64,000 nucleotides of DNA, taken from NCBI GenBank assembly GCA_964439625.1, contig CAYTPI010000011.1, forward strand, positions 1-64,000, in the 5' to 3' direction. Under the pieces are notes generated by a model that saw nothing but the letters and a program-made list of their open reading frames with translations, was not told where the DNA came from and searched no databases. The stretch's first letter is position 1, and every line of letters begins with the position of its first letter. Positions 62,580 through 64,000 of the stretch are shown in pieces. Position numbers and translations under genes: made by a program. Origin of the DNA: CAYTPI01 sp964439625. GTDB lineage: Bacteria > Chloroflexota > Anaerolineae > Aggregatilineales > UBA3940.

Positions 62580-63317
62580 TTAGGACTGCCATTCCCAAAC
62601 AGGTTCGCCAGCGAGAATCCGCTTAATCTGGTCAGGGAATTTGTCTGGGTTGAGTGGTTTCGCAAGGAACCCATCAAACCCTGACTCACGCGCCTTCTTC
62701 ATCTGGTCAGCGCTGGCCTCAGCCGTCACTGCAATCACTGTTGTTTCTTTCAACTTATTGTGGTTACGGATGCGCTTCAATGCCTGATAACCGTCTTCAT
62801 AAGGCAAACGGATATCAAGTAATATCAAGTCTATTTGAGGCAGAGTATCAGCAAATTCAACAACCTGCCAGCCGGAGGTCTTCCACTCGCATGATTTAAT
62901 ACCCATAAAAGCCAATAAGCGGGCGATCAACACAAAATTAGGAACATTGTCCTCCACTACAAGCACATGTGTATTCTCAAGATCCTGTGATGCAGCCTCA
63001 ACCGACCCACCAGTTGAACTACTACCAGCCAACTGACCTGTGGCAACATCATCTTCGCTCGGTGTGCTGGGTTGGGGCCTCTTAACGATGGTGGCATCGG
63101 GATCAGCCGCCGCCAATGGTTTGGTTTTTTCATCTTTAGGTGCAGACGGGACAGTCTCAACGGTGTGGCTATCGTCAGACTTTGTCACGCCATTATCCCC
63201 AGAGTTGAGGAATTTCCATCGCCGTGAGACAACGGTAGTATCAGCGTCTGGTGACGCTGCCGATGAAGGATTTTGTGTATCTTTATCGTCTGGACTTGGT
63301 TTCGATTCCACAGTCAT
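62580..63317 (-). CDS. Receiver-domain protein with disordered N-terminus
   Basis: A 245-residue stand-alone receiver. The first ~115 residues are disordered, rich in Asp/Ser/Pro, and contain two similar motifs, PDADTTVVSRR and DPDATIVKR. The C-terminal REC domain has the acidic pair in VVEDN, phospho-Asp in LLDIRLP, Thr in VIAVTAE and Lys in FLAKPLN; all switch residues are present. There is no DNA-binding or enzymatic output, so it acts as a CheY- or Spo0F-like carrier or adaptor. It lies between the other receiver gene and the GAF genes of the operon. Confidence 0.9.
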   Translation of the reverse strand: MTVESKPSPDDKDTQNPSSAASPDADTTVVSRRWKFLNSGDNGVTKSDDSHTVETVPSAPKDEKTKPLAAADPDATIVKRPQPSTPSEDDVATGQLAGSSSTGGSVEAASQDLENTHVLVVEDNVPNFVLIARLLAFMGIKSCEWKTSGWQVVEFADTLPQIDLILLDIRLPYEDGYQALKRIRNHNKLKETTVIAVTAEASADQMKKARESGFDGFLAKPLNPDKFPDQIKRILAGEPVWEWQS

Positions 63318-63364
63318 ATTCTTCCCTATATCACAAAGTTAAGTTCAAAAGTGTTCTACAGGCG

Positions 63365-63913
63365 CTAGTCAGATGTTGTTTTCGTTTCTTGCTTAGCCTC
63401 AGGCTTCGGGTCGGCGCTTTTATTGGCTTTGTTGTCTTCTAGTTTCGTCGATTTCATAACTTGGGATGCCTCAGTCGACTTGTTTGCTTCAGCCAGTGTT
63501 GCATCTGGCAGAGCCGCTGGTGCATTCGTTTGTTCCACCTTACGTGTACGCCCCATCTCAATAAAGGTGCGGACGCTTACAGGCAGTTGATCAATATCAA
63601 TTGGCTTGGTGATATATCCGTCACAACCGGCGGCGAGCGCTTTTTGCTCATCTCCTACCATAGCATTGGCTGTTAGGGCGACAATCGGTGTGATAATCTC
63701 AGCAGAGCGTAGCTTACGAGTGACTTCATAGCCGTCAATGTCAGGTAGGTTGATGTCCATCAAGATCAAGTCGTAATCATCCGATGTCGCCTTCTGAAAA
63801 CCAGATGCGCCATCTTCTGCTTCATCGACTTCAAAGTCTTCAATCATCAAGACACGTTTCACTAAAACGCGGTTACGAAGGTTGTCTTCTACATATAAAA
63901 TGCGGTCACCCAT
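63365..63913 (-). CDS. CheY-like response regulator, first gene of the GAF cluster
   Basis: A 182-residue receiver protein. The REC domain (residues 1-125) has the acidic pair in YVEDN, phospho-Asp in LMDINLPD, Thr in IVALTANAM and Lys in YITKPI. The remaining 55 residues are a low-complexity Lys/Ala/Thr/Glu tail with no output domain. A strong AGGAGG site lies nine bases ahead of the ATG. No gene is seen in the 87 bases from here to the window edge, so this may be the operon start, but the promoter could lie outside. Confidence 0.9.
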   Translation of the reverse strand: MGDRILYVEDNLRNRVLVKRVLMIEDFEVDEAEDGASGFQKATSDDYDLILMDINLPDIDGYEVTRKLRSAEIITPIVALTANAMVGDEQKALAAGCDGYITKPIDIDQLPVSVRTFIEMGRTRKVEQTNAPAALPDATLAEANKSTEASQVMKSTKLEDNKANKSADPKPEAKQETKTTSD

Positions 63914-64000
63914 TCAAGAGGCCTCCTGCTGGGCACAGTAAAGTTAGCGTGTAGATATTGGGCTGAAGATTTCCAGAAAAGTCTCGCCTGCGACTCTTAA

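Noticed and set aside
1..64000. tRNA and rRNA genes
   Set aside because: No cloverleaf with a CCA-proximal T-loop motif or rRNA signature was recognised on either strand by eye; a tRNAscan run would be needed to exclude them.

Overview
The window looks like a piece of a Chloroflexota chromosome (Anaerolineae or a close relative). This is inferred from gene content, not from a marker gene. The pointers are: a large set of GAF-domain sensor proteins of the type common in that phylum, lipoproteins with Thr/Pro-rich linkers, a PBP1A with a long C-terminal beta-domain extension, many GTG/TTG starts, a T-box leader on pheS, and moderate GC. Almost everything is core or metabolic. The only mobile-element traces are a TnpB fragment at the left edge and a strongly structured, gene-free stretch near 25 kb.

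Layout. 1-430: decayed TnpB and FtsX-type permease fragments, then a promoter with a 12-bp direct repeat. 433-3355 (+): a zinc/manganese-type ABC importer (binding lipoprotein, ATPase, permease) with tightly overlapping genes. 3425-7084 (+): three tandem DUF3048 lipoproteins. 7086-10973 (-): a pyrimidine operon pyrB-pyrF-pyrE-pyrD ending in a bactofilin. 11058-14099 (-): PBP1A, divergent from ftsH (14347-16263, +). 16329-19206 (-): a glycosyltransferase and a ferredoxin-NADP reductase. 19469-21960 (+): a parvulin-type foldase lipoprotein, a membrane-anchored unknown and rsmI. 21942-29389 (-): glycosyltransferases, galE, a zinc-PLC-like protein and two large membrane glycosyltransferases. 29481-32576 (-): a urate-to-allantoate operon (uraD, uricase-like, allB, hiuH). 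32688-36723 (+): a near-consensus promoter, a T-box riboswitch, pheS and pheT. 36839-45364: an ABC exporter, two hydrolases, an iron-type alcohol dehydrogenase, a CopC-like protein and unknowns.

45430-63913 (-) is the most unusual part: nine consecutive genes filling 18.5 kb. In transcription order they are two CheY-like receiver proteins, one soluble multi-GAF protein, five membrane proteins with different N-terminal sensor regions but GAF and half-GAF modules and no output domain, and finally an 1855-residue hybrid histidine kinase (Cache-HAMP-about six GAFs-HisKA-HATPase-REC-REC). The six kinase-less proteins share a C-terminal ending. The simplest reading is a multi-input sensory complex in which kinase-less receptors feed one kinase and two stand-alone receivers. 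That is an inference from gene order and domain content. I know of no described system with this arrangement, but I could not search.

Other items worth attention: a uricase-like protein that lacks residues regarded as catalytic although it sits in a complete urate operon; a probable frameshift at a T7 tract in the second DUF3048 gene; direct repeats overlapping the metal-importer promoter; and a probable leaderless gene at 42552.
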